From NCBI RefSeq assembly GCF_900112795.1, contig NZ_FONA01000017.1, forward strand, positions 1-64,000: a stretch of DNA of 64,000 nucleotides, in the 5' to 3' direction. This DNA is from Thermophagus xiamenensis (GTDB lineage: Bacteria > Bacteroidota > Bacteroidia > Bacteroidales > Marinilabiliaceae). The notes beneath the pieces were generated by a model, which made no database searches, was not told where the DNA came from, and saw only the letters and a program-made list of their open reading frames with translations. Both the position numbers and the translations under genes were made by a program. Of the stretch, positions 1 to 9,582 are shown one piece after another. Within the stretch, counting starts at the first letter, position 1. Every line of letters starts with the position of its first letter.

Positions 1-109
1 GAATGAAATACTCTGGATATTTTTTGGCATACATACGGGCAACGCATTGGAGATAGGAAGGCGGATGTACCAGGCCGGGCAAGAGGTCACAAAGGTTGCT
101 TAAAATCAT
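1..109 (-). CDS. Partial CDS, N-terminus of an unidentified protein
   Basis: An open frame begins with ATG at 109 and runs leftward off the window edge, giving 36 residues that start MILSNLCDLLPGL. The part seen has no recognisable catalytic motif. It lies downstream of two glycosyltransferase genes on the same strand and so may belong to the same surface-polysaccharide locus, but a terminator at 221-250 separates it from them. The frame could also be spurious. I cannot assign a function. Confidence 0.35.
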   Translation of the reverse strand, partial: MILSNLCDLLPGLVHPPSYLQCVARMYAKKYPEYFI

Positions 110-220
110 TTTAGCAATACTATTAATTCTAACGGGCTTCCCGATGGGGATGGTATGCTCTTAAAGCACCTATAATAACAATTTTAATTAACATATAACT
201 GTCTTGAATAACTTATGTAA

Positions 221-250
221 ATAAAAAAGCCGGAATTTAAATCCCGGCTT
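221..250 (-). terminator. Rho-independent terminator of the glycosyltransferase pair
   Basis: Read on the minus strand, the arms AAGCCGG (244-250) and CCGGCTT (227-233) form a stem followed directly by a run of six T. It lies about 150 bases past the stop of the glycosyltransferase at 399. The rest of 110-398 shows no gene. Confidence 0.75.
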
Positions 251-398
251 CTGTGTTTTATTCTAATTTTTTCTTACTTCTGAAATTGCCTACTCTAAAG
301 AGTATCATAAAGAAAAGAAATCCTGAAATTGACTATTCAAAAATTTTATAAACCTAAAACACATTTTTAAAAGCTTGATAGGCCAAAATGTCTAAAAT

Positions 399-1463
399 TT
401 AATGGTCAGTACTAAATAAGAAATCACAATACAATTTCTTATCCATTTCAAAATCGGGGGGTTGAATTCTTCCTTTGAAATCATAAGATTTTATATTATT
501 TACGATATCCAAAAAATCCTTTTCTGATAGGTAAAACAAAGAAGGAAAATTAAAATAGGGCTCATTAAACACTTCATGGCAAATCATTGGAATAGAATAA
601 CTAACCGATTGAATAAAGGTGCCGGAAGCTTTATATTTTAAATAATCTTTAACAGAAGGTGTTGTGGGATGAATAAGAGGAAGAAGATAATCCGAATTCA
701 ACATGTAATTAAAAAATACCTTTTCCGGCACAAATTCCTCAAACCATATAAATTTATCCCCTAAGTTATTCTTTCGTATTTCCTCAATAAATTTTGGTCC
801 TTCAAATCTTGAAGAATTACCAAGTAAAACAAAACGAATGAAATCAGGGAAATCAGGACATTTTGCCACTCTCAAAAGAAAATCATAATCTCTTCTTTTC
901 TTTTCAACCGATCCCGGAATGGTTATCCATATCTCATTATTTGGTTTTTGCAAGTCAATTTTGTCGAAAGTCGGCGAATAGCAACAACTCATGAATCCTT
1001 TTTTTATCCCTTTTTTTTTCGGAAAGAATTCATACATATACTTTGTTAAGACAAAATAATTCTTAACCTTCCTGCTTATTATTTTTTGACCAAGACTAGT
1101 TTCGATTTTTTTTGTATTATGCAATATACCAACCATTTTAATTCGCCTAGGAAGACAAAAGAGAGAAAATTTAAGCATCCTATTCCCTTGAGCAGTATTA
1201 AAGACCACAAAATTTACCTTTGATTTTAAAAGGTAAAGCCAAAGTTTAACTAGAGAACTAAACTTTTTAAAATTATAAGTCTTTAACGTTGCGAACTCTT
1301 CTAAATTTTCCAATTTTCGGGCGTTCTGTACATCGCAAAACAGGATAGTTTTACAGTGATTTCTTTTCAAAAAAAGCAGATGTGAATAAATAAGTTCAGA
1401 ATGATAGGGATAGAACTCTATTAAAGCAACAGAAATATTTTTATGGGTACTTATATAGTCCAT
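399..1463 (-). CDS. Glycosyltransferase, GT-B fold (GT4-like)
   Basis: Probably transfers a sugar from a nucleotide-sugar donor onto a cell-surface glycan. The two-domain GT-B pattern is visible: an N-terminal Rossmann-like half (VALIEFYPYHSELIY, later MVGILHNTKK) and a C-terminal half with IPGSVEKKRRDY, the strand RFVLLGNSS and a donor-side region ending in SYSIPMICHE. There is no signal peptide or membrane segment. An upstream in-frame TTG at 1469 is possible, but ATG at 1463 is the likelier start. The gene follows a GT2 gene by about 27 bases on the same strand, so the two are probably co-transcribed. Donor and acceptor cannot be told from sequence. Family is fairly sure, specificity unknown. 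Confidence 0.75.
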   Translation of the reverse strand: MDYISTHKNISVALIEFYPYHSELIYSHLLFLKRNHCKTILFCDVQNARKLENLEEFATLKTYNFKKFSSLVKLWLYLLKSKVNFVVFNTAQGNRMLKFSLFCLPRRIKMVGILHNTKKIETSLGQKIISRKVKNYFVLTKYMYEFFPKKKGIKKGFMSCCYSPTFDKIDLQKPNNEIWITIPGSVEKKRRDYDFLLRVAKCPDFPDFIRFVLLGNSSRFEGPKFIEEIRKNNLGDKFIWFEEFVPEKVFFNYMLNSDYLLPLIHPTTPSVKDYLKYKASGTFIQSVSYSIPMICHEVFNEPYFNFPSLFYLSEKDFLDIVNNIKSYDFKGRIQPPDFEMDKKLYCDFLFSTDH

Positions 1464-1490
1464 ATTCAATTAGCTAAAAACCATACTTCT

Positions 1491-2315
1491 TTATTTCAAG
1501 TGTCGAGAAATGCCATCATCCATCCAAAATCGATTTTTTCTTCTCACCTCCGCCCTAATCGCCTTGTTACGTTGAATCGACTCTTTAGTCTTATACGGTC
1601 TACCATGCTCCAAATGAACACAAACAGCGGAATAACGAATCTGTTTTGATTTTATGCCATAGTTAATAAGGCGTTCGCCCAATTCACGGTCCTGACCTCC
1701 ATAAAGCATTGTTTCGTTAAAACCATTAATAGCCACAATATCGGCTTTCCATCCGGAAGAGTTATGGCCATTCCAGGAAGCTTTCGTGGGCGTAAACCGG
1801 TTCAATAGACTAGAATACCATGATATATTAAAAAGTTTGGTGCTCTTAAAAGTTCGGGGCAATCCGTGGGTATATAACCATTTCAGGTTAAAGACGCGTT
1901 CTTCAATTACATCTTGGCGAGTTATTTTTTTACTTAAAGAAAGGGGTAAACGCAAAGTACCGCCGGAGAGAAAATACCCTGATTCAGCATATTTCAGATG
2001 AACCTCAACAAAATCCTTTCTAGGGATACAATCACCATCGGTAAAAATCAGGTATTCACTTTGAGAAGCAATAATGGCTTTATTTAAAATAGTGCACTTC
2101 TGATAGCCATCATCGGGATGCCAGACATGTTGGATGTTAAGAAGACTATTTGATTTAAAATGGTCAATAACCTTTTGGGTTTCTTCTCCCGAACCATCAT
2201 CAGCAATAACAATTTCGAAATTTTTTTCAGTCTGGCATTCATAACCCCATAAAACTTTTCTGAGCCATTCAGGCTGATTGTAGGTGGTAAAAATAACAGT
2301 TGCTTTAATTGCCAT
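1491..2315 (-). CDS. Glycosyltransferase family 2 (GT-A fold)
   Basis: An inverting GT-A glycosyltransferase for polysaccharide or lipopolysaccharide sugar addition. The N-terminus ATVIFTTYNQPEWLRK leads to the nucleotide-binding acidic pair in ADDGSG (residues 39-40). The metal-binding DxD-type motif is TDGD (92-95). A later segment, NGFNETMLYGGQDRELGERL (about 197-216), resembles the acceptor-side galactosyltransferase region seen in many Bacteroidota GT2 enzymes. At 274 residues it is a normal length for a soluble GT2 enzyme. It is first in a two-gene unit with the GT-B gene downstream. Acceptor and sugar are unknown. Confidence 0.88.
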   Translation of the reverse strand: MAIKATVIFTTYNQPEWLRKVLWGYECQTEKNFEIVIADDGSGEETQKVIDHFKSNSLLNIQHVWHPDDGYQKCTILNKAIIASQSEYLIFTDGDCIPRKDFVEVHLKYAESGYFLSGGTLRLPLSLSKKITRQDVIEERVFNLKWLYTHGLPRTFKSTKLFNISWYSSLLNRFTPTKASWNGHNSSGWKADIVAINGFNETMLYGGQDRELGERLINYGIKSKQIRYSAVCVHLEHGRPYKTKESIQRNKAIRAEVRRKNRFWMDDGISRHLK

Positions 2316-2563
2316 AAATGAATGCTATATTCTAAAGGTATTACGTCACTATTTCTAATTTATGCAAATATAGTTATTTAGTTTTAGTAAGGTCCATATT
2401 TAAATTCGTTGTTTATGTGGTTCCTGCATTAAGTCCCGAGGAAATCATTTAGCTCAATTTACTATTAGAACGTAATGGCAGACAAAAAGCTACTATAAAT
2501 TCCAAACCAATTTGAAAAATCATGCTCATCAAAGGTGAAAAACATAGGCATGGAATTTTCCAA

Positions 2564-2949
2564 TCATTCCTTTTCAAATTTCACGTTTTTAAGAGCCTCC
2601 TAAATTCTTAGTCCGGTGGTAAAAATAACCCTAACACGTTTAATGGCATCAGAGGTTACATCTTCATCCTTTTCTTTACTTTCTGAACTGAAATTGATAC
2701 GTAAAGACCCCAGAACGGCAAGCTCTGCACTTCGTCCGGCCAACAAGCCCTCACAATCGATACATCGACAGCCCCATAGATGGAACCATGAACATCAGCA
2801 CCTCTAACGGTACTAATCTTTTCAATTCTACTAATCATTTCGGAGGTGGTAAATTTCCCTTTTCTAACAGGGATAGCATAATGTTTCTTTTCACCTCCAC
2901 CAGGCACTCCGGGTTGACCCCGTTGAATAACCTAAAATTTTACAGCCAT
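2564..2949 (-). pseudogene. Broken HU-family DNA-binding protein gene
   Basis: Conceptual translation from ATG 2949 reads MAVKF-stop-VIQRGQPGVPGGGEKK, continues through ISRIEKISTVRGADVHG and IYGAVDVSIV, then must change frame to continue as LAVLGSLRINFSSES and DAIKRVRVIFTTGLRI-stop-EALKNVKFEKE-stop. This order matches the Bacteroidota HU-like family of about 125-130 residues. The lesions are two in-frame TAG codons, both where the family often has Lys, and one frameshift, so the gene is dead rather than misread. The protein would have bound DNA as a nucleoid component. Both glycosyltransferases lie downstream on the same strand. Confidence 0.85.
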
Positions 2950-3231
2950 ATTACAACATTTTAAGGTTAATAATATGATTAAAATAAATATAAGGTCATT
3001 AACCTTAAAAAACAGTAGAGAGACCAATAAAATTGCAAAAAATTAAGACTCCAAGCTTCTATAGTTTCACACCTTCTCTTAAAATACTTTCCCGAACAAA
3101 AATTAGGGAAACTCCGTTAAAGATTTGAAAGTTATATTTCTTTGCTTAAGTCCCGAGTAAATAAAGAATTTTGAATGATTAATTAAACTAAATTTGCATA
3201 CATTGCCATCTTAATTGATGGCTATTTATTT

Positions 3232-3335
3232 CATAAGTATATAATTTACCTAATTCATTGGCCTGATGGAACTCGCATGGCTTAGTCAAATTTATACATG
3301 CTCTTTGGTAGTAAAAGCTGCCATGCTCGTTTCAT
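3232..3335 (-). repeat. Intergenic modular repeat, copy A (short form)
   Basis: A 104-bp copy of the dispersed element described in the findings. On the plus strand it starts with CAT, contains CATTGGCCTGATGGAACTCG and ends with GCCATGCTCGTTTCAT. The second stem pairs GGAAC-TC-GCATGGC with GCCATGC-TC-GTTTC; the first stem is imperfect here (CATAAG against CTGATG). It lies between the dead HU gene and osmC. The rest of the 2950-3390 gap shows no gene. Confidence 0.8.
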
Positions 3336-3390
3336 TCTTCAGACTATTAAATTTTTTAATTTCATCCAGAAAACCATAAATTTTTAAAAT

Positions 3391-3807
3391 ATGAAATCTA
3401 CATTAGACCTTAATTGGACAGGAAAAATGTCTTTTGAGGCCGATATGAGCGGCCACAAAATTGTACTTGATGCCGATCCTTCGGTAGGTGGAGAAGATAA
3501 AGGAGTGCGTCCTAAACCACTGATGCTTCTTGCCTTGGCCGGCTGTACTGCCATGGACGTTGTTTCCATTCTAAAAAAAATGCGCGTAGAAATTGAAGAC
3601 TTTAAAGTACGAGTGGAGGCAGATATGACCGAAGAACATCCCAAACATTACAGCAAAATGCATGTAATTTATATTTTTAAGGGGAAGGATTTGCCTAAAG
3701 AAAAAATTGAAAAGGCTGTTAATTTATCGGATGAAAAATATTGCGGCGTATCGGCGGTTTATAAAAAAGCAATGGAATTAACCCATGAAATAAGGATAGA
3801 GGAATGA
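3391..3807 (+). CDS. OsmC/Ohr-family protein
   Basis: A small cytoplasmic protein of the OsmC superfamily, whose studied members reduce organic or lipid hydroperoxides with a cysteine pair. The two family cysteines are present: C52 in LALAGCTAMDV and C118 in DEKYCGVSAV. The length of 138 residues is normal. The N-terminus (MKSTLDLNWTGKMSFEAD) and the GVRPKPLMLLALAGC stretch fit the YhfA-like branch rather than classical OsmC or Ohr, so the substrate is uncertain. It is monocistronic, with a shared terminator between it and the convergent clpX. Confidence 0.85.
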   Translation: MKSTLDLNWTGKMSFEADMSGHKIVLDADPSVGGEDKGVRPKPLMLLALAGCTAMDVVSILKKMRVEIEDFKVRVEADMTEEHPKHYSKMHVIYIFKGKDLPKEKIEKAVNLSDEKYCGVSAVYKKAMELTHEIRIEE

Positions 3808-3882
3808 TATTGCAGCCGGTTGAGTTTTAATTACCCAAAATTTGATTGGCTTGACAAATCAATTGGAAGCAAAGAGAAAACT

Positions 3883-3914
3883 AAAGGGCGACCAATAAAA
3901 TGAGTCGCCCTTAA
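3883..3914. terminator. Bidirectional terminator between osmC-like gene and clpX
   Basis: The arms AAAGGGCGAC and GTCGCCCTT form a strong stem with a 10-base loop midway between two convergent genes. The flanks are A-rich on one side and T-containing on the other, so it can act in both directions. Confidence 0.8.
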
Positions 3915-3938
3915 TATTTTGAAATTTCACCATTAAAA

Positions 3939-5153
3939 TCAACTTGCTTTAAGTCTCCTTAAATTAGTATGTTCAACTTTTTCTATGGCAAAATCAAGTG
4001 TAATAGTAAGTTTTTTTGAGTTTTTGGAGGGTGTATGAAACATGTGGTCAATCATAATAGTTTCACAAATTGACCGTAATCCACGTGCTCCAAGCTTAAA
4101 TTCTATTGCTTTGTCAACAATGTAATCCAATACTTCCTTCGAAAACTCCAATTCAATCCCATCAATGGCGAATAGTTTCTTGTATTGCTTTATAATTGAG
4201 TTTTTAGGCTCAACAAGAATCCTTCGCAAAGCCTTTCTGTCCAACGGATTTAGATAGGTTAATATGGGCAAACGACCTATAATTTCAGGGATTAATCCGT
4301 ACGCTTTCAAATCTTGAGGTGAAATATACTGTAGCAGGTTCTTCTCATCGATGCGTTCTTTATCCTTATTGGCAGAGTAGCCTACTACATTGGTATTGAG
4401 ACGACGGGCAATTTTTTGCTCAATACCGTCGAAAGCACCTCCACAAATAAACAGGATGTTTTTGGTATTAACCGGAATCATCTTTTGGTCAGGATGTTTT
4501 CGTCCACCTTGAGGCGGAACATTCACCACAGAACCTTCAAGAAGTTTCAGCAGCCCTTGCTGAACACCCTCTCCCGAAACATCCCGTGTAATGGACGGAT
4601 TGTCACTCTTTCTGGCAATTTTATCTATTTCGTCGATAAAAACAATTCCTTTTTCGGCTGCTTCAACATTGTAATCAGCCGCCTGAAGAAGACGGCTCAA
4701 AATACTTTCAATATCTTCGCCCACATATCCGGCTTCGGTCAAAACCGTAGCATCAACAATTGTAAATGGGACATGAAGCATCCGGGCAATGGTGCGAGCA
4801 AGCAGGGTTTTACCGGTTCCTGTCTCACCTACAAGAATGATGTTTGATTTTTCTATTTCTACCTCATCATCATCGTCTTTTTGCATTAATCTTTTATAAT
4901 GATTATAGACGGCAACCGACAAGTATTTTTTAGCCTCTTCCTGACCAATAACATATTGGTCTAAAAAGGCTTTAATCTCTGCTGGTTTTAAGATTTGTAT
5001 TTCATCAACATTAAAGGCACTCTTTTTTTTAACTTCTTCTTCAAGAATAGAATAGGCCTGTTCAATACAGCTATCACATATATGACCTGAAATTCCAGCC
5101 ACCAATAGGTTAGTATCTTTCCTGGGGCGTCCGCAAAATGAACATTTATCCAT
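3939..5153 (-). CDS. clpX: ATP-dependent Clp protease ATP-binding subunit ClpX
   Basis: The hexameric AAA+ unfoldase that feeds substrates to ClpP. The N-terminal zinc domain has four cysteines (C4, C7, C26, C29). Walker A is GETGTGKT (109-116), the pore loop GYVGED lies at 142-147, and Walker B is VFIDEID (171-177). The C-terminal sensor region includes [10 protein letters not shown]. The length of 404 residues is normal. It sits 54 bases downstream of clpP on the same strand, with tig further upstream, the usual tig-clpP-clpX order for chaperone and protease production. It ends at the bidirectional hairpin at 3883-3914. Confidence 0.98.
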   Translation of the reverse strand: MDKCSFCGRPRKDTNLLVAGISGHICDSCIEQAYSILEEEVKKKSAFNVDEIQILKPAEIKAFLDQYVIGQEEAKKYLSVAVYNHYKRLMQKDDDDEVEIEKSNIILVGETGTGKTLLARTIARMLHVPFTIVDATVLTEAGYVGEDIESILSRLLQAADYNVEAAEKGIVFIDEIDKIARKSDNPSITRDVSGEGVQQGLLKLLEGSVVNVPPQGGRKHPDQKMIPVNTKNILFICGGAFDGIEQKIARRLNTNVVGYSANKDKERIDEKNLLQYISPQDLKAYGLIPEIIGRLPILTYLNPLDRKALRRILVEPKNSIIKQYKKLFAIDGIELEFSKEVLDYIVDKAIEFKLGARGLRSICETIMIDHMFHTPSKNSKKLTITLDFAIEKVEHTNLRRLKAS

Positions 5154-5207
5154 ACATTAATTTCCTTTCTGTTTAATTCCTTTAGAGGTCACATTCGGCC
5201 TGTTTTA

Positions 5208-5900
5208 TTATTTTTCTTCCTTTTCTTTCTTCGTCCGCACAAGTACCTCATCGATCATGCCATATTTTTTAGCTTCTTCAGCCGTCATCCAATAGTCGCG
5301 ATCAGCGTCTTTTTCAACTTTTTTATATGAATTACCTGTATGCTCAGCAAGAATTTCATAAAGTTCCTTTTTCAGCTTAAGAATTTCTCTTGCTGTAATT
5401 TCAATGTCGGTTGCCTGTCCCTGAGCCCCCCCCATAGGCTGATGGATCATTACTCTGGAGTGTTTAAGGGCAGAACGTTTTCCTTTTGTCCCGGCAGTCA
5501 AAAGAACAGCACCCATAGAGGCAGCCATCCCGGTACAGATAGTCTGTATGTCGGAAGAAATAAATTGCATTGTATCATATATTCCCAGACCGGAATGAAC
5601 AGACCCACCGGGAGTATTAAAATAGATGCTGATATCTTTCGTGGAATCAACTGAATCCAGATAAAGCAACTGGGCTTGTATTATATTAGCCACATAATCA
5701 TCGATGGGAACCCCCAAAAAGATGATGCGGTCCATCATTAAACGTGAAAATACATCCATGCTGGCAACATTTAATTGCCTTTCTTCTATAATCGTGGGAG
5801 AAATATAACTATTTGTAATGGAAGTATATTTATCCAACACTAAGCTGTTAATGCCACGATGTTTGGTTGCATATTTTTGAAAATCTTTTGGATCAATCAT
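5208..5900 (-). CDS. clpP: ATP-dependent Clp protease proteolytic subunit ClpP
   Basis: The serine peptidase of the Clp system, forming the double heptamer that docks ClpX. The catalytic triad is visible: S128 in [10 protein letters not shown]153 in MIHQPMGG and D202 in [13 protein letters not shown]. The 230 residues include an N-terminal extension of roughly 30 residues compared with enterobacterial mature ClpP, common in Bacteroidota. It lies between tig and clpX. The long hairpin at 5974-6041 lies just upstream and may set its expression relative to tig. Confidence 0.97.
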   Translation of the reverse strand: MIDPKDFQKYATKHRGINSLVLDKYTSITNSYISPTIIEERQLNVASMDVFSRLMMDRIIFLGVPIDDYVANIIQAQLLYLDSVDSTKDISIYFNTPGGSVHSGLGIYDTMQFISSDIQTICTGMAASMGAVLLTAGTKGKRSALKHSRVMIHQPMGGAQGQATDIEITAREILKLKKELYEILAEHTGNSYKKVEKDADRDYWMTAEEAKKYGMIDEVLVRTKKEKEEK

Positions 5901-5973
5901 AGTTTACCTGTTATTTGTGTTTTACAAGGTTGCTAAGTTAGAAATATTTTTATTAATAACGTCTACTAACATT

Positions 5974-6041
5974 TTAACCTGAAAACATAACCATTGAGGC
6001 AATGAAATGTTTGTCCTCAAATGGAAATATTTTCAGGTTAA
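5974..6041. repeat. Long imperfect hairpin in the tig-clpP gap
   Basis: The outer arms TTAACCTGAAAA (5974-5985) and TTTTCAGGTTAA (6030-6041) are perfectly complementary over 12 bases. An inner stem pairs CCATTGAGG (5991-5999) with CCTCAAATGG (6015-6024), with one bulged base. No T-run follows on either strand, so it is not a classic terminator. It could be an RNA processing or stability structure between tig and clpP. Confidence 0.7.
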
Positions 6042-6153
6042 TATTAGAAACTCTTTATTTATTCAATCCTTGCCAAACGAAGTCTGACAACAACTTCAAT
6101 TGACTTACCGGCAAATGATATATTCCGGCCTACTCACACGGGATATCCCGTTC

Positions 6154-7533
6154 CTATTTTTTATTTTTTTTGGATTCCAAAAGTTCATTGAACTCTTCCC
6201 GCGAAACCTCTTTTGTATCTATCTTGATAGCTTCCTTAACAAATTCCATAACCTTATCATGCATGGCTCCTTCCGCCATATTGCGGCGCTGCTCTTCATT
6301 ATTAAGCATATCCATTGCATAATTTTCAAGATATTCTTCGGGTATATTATTCAATCCATATTGCATAAACTGAAGCCTCGCTGACTTCTTGGCAAAATCA
6401 ATAATATCTTGTTGTTCAACCTTCAGATTATTGTCTTTTACCAGTTGGTTCCGGATAATTTGCCATTTTAAATCTTCAAGGAAACGTGGCATTTCCTCAT
6501 CAATCTGCTCATCAGAAAGGGGGTTACCATCCTTATCCTTGGAATTTGCTTTTAACCATCGTTTTAAAAACTCTTCAGGGAATTTAACATCTACTTTCCC
6601 CATGAGTTTTTCTTTTGCATCAAGAGAAAATTTGTATTCAGACTCCAGCTTCAATGAATCTTCTAAATCCTTCTTAACCTGAGTAGTAAACTCTTCTTCA
6701 TTTGAAACTTTATCGGGACCAAAGATCTTATCAAATAATTCCTGATTTAATTCAGGATCAACATATTTGGTAATCTCTTTTACTTTGAATTTAAATTCAC
6801 CCTTTACATTTTTAGCCTCTTCTTTAGAGATTTTCAGAAGATAAGACAGCTCAGTCTCATTTGGAAGCGCTTTATTAAGTTCAAATACAACATCATCACC
6901 TACTTTTGCTTCCAACAATTTGGTCTTGGCATCTTCTGATTTTATAATATTAACAGCCAAAATAGCATCTTCAACCTTAATACCTTCATCTAATTCAGCA
7001 CCATTTTGATCGAGCTGAGCCAAATCACCCTTAAGCATGCTGCTTTCATCTGCCTTTTCACATTTTTCAATGGTGGCAAAACGGCTAATTATGTTTTTTT
7101 TCTGACCGTCTACCATATCATCGGTAACTTCAATGACATAGTAGGGCAATTTTTCCCGTTTGGAAAGTTTCACCTCCACTTCGGGGCTTAACCCCATATC
7201 AAAAGAAAACTTAAACTGCTCGTCCTGATCAAAATCAATAGTTTGTTGTTTTTCGGAAGGGAGGGGTTCACCCAGAATATCTAAATTGTTTTCAACAATA
7301 TATTTCGATAAATTTTCTGATACCAGTTTATTGATTTCATCAGCCAAGACAGCTTTCCCATACATTTTTTTAACGAGGCTAGCCGGCACATGCCCGGGAC
7401 GGAAACCCGGCATGTTTATTTTTTTTCGATAGTCCTTCAGGACTTTCTCAACGCGTGGTTCATAATCATCTTTCTGGACAGTGATGTGTACCACAGCATT
7501 CAAATCATCAATTTGCTCTTTCTCAATGTTCAT
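6154..7533 (-). CDS. tig: Trigger factor, ribosome-associated chaperone
   Basis: Binds the ribosome exit tunnel and shields nascent chains. The ribosome-binding signature GFRPGHVP is present at about residues 42-49 of the N-terminal domain (PGFRPGHVPASLVKKMYG). The middle part lacks an obvious intact FKBP-type active site, as in many Bacteroidota trigger factors. The C-terminal part is helical and charge-rich (FLKRWLKANSKD, YLENYAMDML). The 459 residues are normal. It is first in a tig-clpP-clpX series on the minus strand, separated from clpP by 253 bases with a hairpin. Confidence 0.93.
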   Translation of the reverse strand: MNIEKEQIDDLNAVVHITVQKDDYEPRVEKVLKDYRKKINMPGFRPGHVPASLVKKMYGKAVLADEINKLVSENLSKYIVENNLDILGEPLPSEKQQTIDFDQDEQFKFSFDMGLSPEVEVKLSKREKLPYYVIEVTDDMVDGQKKNIISRFATIEKCEKADESSMLKGDLAQLDQNGAELDEGIKVEDAILAVNIIKSEDAKTKLLEAKVGDDVVFELNKALPNETELSYLLKISKEEAKNVKGEFKFKVKEITKYVDPELNQELFDKIFGPDKVSNEEEFTTQVKKDLEDSLKLESEYKFSLDAKEKLMGKVDVKFPEEFLKRWLKANSKDKDGNPLSDEQIDEEMPRFLEDLKWQIIRNQLVKDNNLKVEQQDIIDFAKKSARLQFMQYGLNNIPEEYLENYAMDMLNNEEQRRNMAEGAMHDKVMEFVKEAIKIDTKEVSREEFNELLESKKNKK

Positions 7534-7786
7534 GTGAATTTTTTTTGTTTGTTAAGACCTTTCATGGACCTTTAATACCCGGAAGATTTCGCATCGGAAA
7601 TCAATCCAACATTTACTGCATAACACCATTCAGTAATTATATCCCAAAGGTGTTATAAGGTGATGAAATATTAAAAGCACAAAAACGATTGCAAAGATAA
7701 TGAAGCATTTACAAGTTGCCAAAAAGTTATATAGTGCTACATCGGTTTTTGAGAAAATTAACGTCTTTTTTACTGCTTAATGATAT

Positions 7787-7825
7787 AAAAAACCGCCCAA
7801 AGGTAAAATTACCCGAGGCGGCTTT
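7787..7825 (-). terminator. Terminator after tRNA-Leu
   Basis: On the minus strand CCGCC (7817-7821) pairs with GGCGG (7793-7797), and the loop contains a second pairing, GGTAA with TTACC. A run of six T follows. It starts a few bases past the tRNA 3' end. Confidence 0.8.
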
Positions 7826-7829
7826 TGAG

Positions 7830-7911
7830 TGCGGACGGAGGGACTCGAACCCACACGCCTTTCGGCACTAGATCCTAAATCTAGCGCGGCTACCAATTAC
7901 GCCACGTCCGC
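7830..7911 (-). tRNA. tRNA-Leu (anticodon UAG)
   Basis: Minus-strand cloverleaf: acceptor arms GCGGACG and CGTCCGC with discriminator A. The anticodon stem CTAGA/TCTAG encloses loop TTTAGGA, giving anticodon TAG. A long variable arm (TGCCGAAAGGCG) is typical of leucine tRNAs, and the T arm contains GTTCGAGTC. The CCA end is not encoded. Confidence 0.96.
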
Positions 7912-7922
7912 AAATTGCGGTG

Positions 7923-7954
7923 CAAATTTCGTTATTTTTTTGACCTTTTCCAAA
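7923..7954 (-). promoter_or_regulatory. Candidate promoter of tRNA-Leu
   Basis: On the minus strand TTTG (7951-7954) is followed after 20 bases by GAAATTTG (7923-7930), one base off the Bacteroidota -7 consensus TAnnTTTG. It lies just upstream of the tRNA 5' end at 7911. Confidence 0.45.
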
Positions 7955-7973
7955 ATTCTTTATAAAAAAGTGC

Positions 7974-8741
7974 CTATAAACTTTCTGATGATTGAAAATT
8001 TCTACGGCGTAACTCAAAATCATCACCTAAATAAACGCGTCTGACATCCGGGTCTTCCGCCAATTCTTCAGCTGTTCCGGCCTTTAAAATTTTACCTTCA
8101 AACAAAAGGTAAGCACGGTCGGTAATCGAAAGCGTTTCATGTACATTGTGGTCGGTAATCAATATCCCAATATTTTTATACTTTAATTTCGCAACAATTT
8201 CCTGGATATCTCTAACGGCAATAGGGTCGACTCCTGCAAAAGGTTCATCAAGCAGAATAAATTTAGGGTTTATAGCCAATGCTCTGGCGATTTCGGTTCG
8301 TCTACGTTCACCGCCCGAAAGTTGAATCCCTAAACTTTTTCTAATATGTCCTAACCCAAATTCATTAATCAATTCTTCCAATCGTTGCTTTTGATAATCT
8401 TTGGGATAGTTGGTCATTTCGAGTACCGATCGGATATTATCCTCTACACTAAGTTTTCTAAAAACGCTGGCCTCCTGCGCCAAATACCCAATACCTTTTT
8501 GAGCTCTTCTATAAACCGGTTCATTGGTAATAACATCCTGATCAAGATAAATTTCACCACCATTGGGCTTAATCAAACCAACAATCATATAAAAGGTAGT
8601 GGTTTTCCCTGCACCGTTAGGTCCTAACAGCCCTACAATTTCGCCTTGCTTAACTTCGACCGAAACTCCTTTAACAACTGTACGGTTCCGATATTTTTTA
8701 ACTAAGTTATTAGTATATAATCGCATCTTATGTTCTTCCAT
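7974..8741 (-). CDS. lptB: LPS export ABC transporter ATP-binding protein LptB
   Basis: The cytoplasmic ATPase of the Lpt machine that moves lipopolysaccharide to the outer membrane. Walker A is GPNGAGKT (40-47), the signature is LSGGERRR (141-148), and Walker B ends in LLDEP with D165 and E166. The switch His lies in [11 protein letters not shown]. The sequence is the LptB type, with the Q-loop in [21 protein letters not shown] at 8741 is used; an internal ATG five codons later (MRLYTNN) is equally possible. The gene is 19 bases downstream of tatC on the same strand, so the two are probably co-transcribed. Confidence 0.95.
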   Translation of the reverse strand: MEEHKMRLYTNNLVKKYRNRTVVKGVSVEVKQGEIVGLLGPNGAGKTTTFYMIVGLIKPNGGEIYLDQDVITNEPVYRRAQKGIGYLAQEASVFRKLSVEDNIRSVLEMTNYPKDYQKQRLEELINEFGLGHIRKSLGIQLSGGERRRTEIARALAINPKFILLDEPFAGVDPIAVRDIQEIVAKLKYKNIGILITDHNVHETLSITDRAYLLFEGKILKAGTAEELAEDPDVRRVYLGDDFELRRRNFQSSESL

Positions 8742-8760
8742 ACATTACCTAACTTTAAAA

Positions 8761-9582
8761 TTATTTTTGAGGTGCTAAAGTTTTTTCTCGCTTACTCTCA
8801 ACACCTCTTGCAATAATAATGCCCGCTTCATACAATAATATAAGAGGTAAACAAACCATAATTTGGCTTATGACATCAGGCGGAGTAATAATTGCGGCTA
8901 AAGCCAATGTAACCACAACAGAGTGACGGCGATATTTTTTTAATGTCTCTGATGTCACCAACCCTACCTTACTCATAAAGTAAATAAACATCGGCAATTC
9001 AAATAAAATGCCGCTGGCCAGAATAATGGATGAAACGGTATTAATATATGATCCAAGATTTACGATATTATCAACTTGCTCACTCACTTTGTAATTACTC
9101 AAAAAATGAACGGATAAAGGGCATATCAAATAATACGCAAACAAAATACCTAATGAAAAAAGAATGGATGCAAAAAAAATGGCACCTCTACTTTGTTCAA
9201 TTTCTTCTTTATAGAGAGCAGGTTTAACAAAGCGCCAAAATTCCCAAAAAATAAGAGGAAATGCAGCAATAATACCAGCCAAAAAAGAAATCCATAAATG
9301 GATTGTGAATTGTCCGGTCATATTAATATTTTGAAGTGATATGGCTTTCTGGTTAATGCATAGGGAAGGCATACCTAAATCATTGCCCAAGTCACAAAGA
9401 ATTCTATTGGTAAAAAAATCGGGTTTACTGGGACCCAGCAATATAACATCAAAAACAATCCGCTTAAATACAAAGGCTAATACGGCAAAAATAAAAATGT
9501 AAATTAATGATCTAACCAAATGCCAGCGCAATTCTTCAAGATGTTCAAGAAATGACATTTCGGCTTGGCTCTTTTCACTCAT
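8761..9582 (-). CDS. tatC: Sec-independent protein translocase TatC
   Basis: The multi-spanning twin-arginine signal receptor of the Tat pathway in the inner membrane. The N-terminal motif SFLEHLEELRWHL is diagnostic, and the hydrophobic pattern fits six transmembrane helices. The family loop FWEFWRFVKPALYKEE follows, and LALAAIITPPDVISQ lies in the later part. The 273 residues are normal for Bacteroidota; the periplasmic loop with ICDLGNDLGMPSLC carries a few cysteines. It is upstream of lptB and divergent from recQ. No tatA gene is in the window. Confidence 0.97.
   Translation of the reverse strand: MSEKSQAEMSFLEHLEELRWHLVRSLIYIFIFAVLAFVFKRIVFDVILLGPSKPDFFTNRILCDLGNDLGMPSLCINQKAISLQNINMTGQFTIHLWISFLAGIIAAFPLIFWEFWRFVKPALYKEEIEQSRGAIFFASILFSLGILFAYYLICPLSVHFLSNYKVSEQVDNIVNLGSYINTVSSIILASGILFELPMFIYFMSKVGLVTSETLKKYRRHSVVVTLALAAIITPPDVISQIMVCLPLILLYEAGIIIARGVESKREKTLAPQK

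Noticed and set aside
2564-2949. TAG recoding (stop read as an amino acid) in the HU-like gene
   Set aside because: A frameshift in the same gene and normal use of TAG as stop in other genes of the window (for example 34793, 36679) make decay the simpler explanation.
4416-4847. Long antisense frame within clpX
   Set aside because: It is a shadow of the clpX coding frame; ClpX is complete and conserved throughout.
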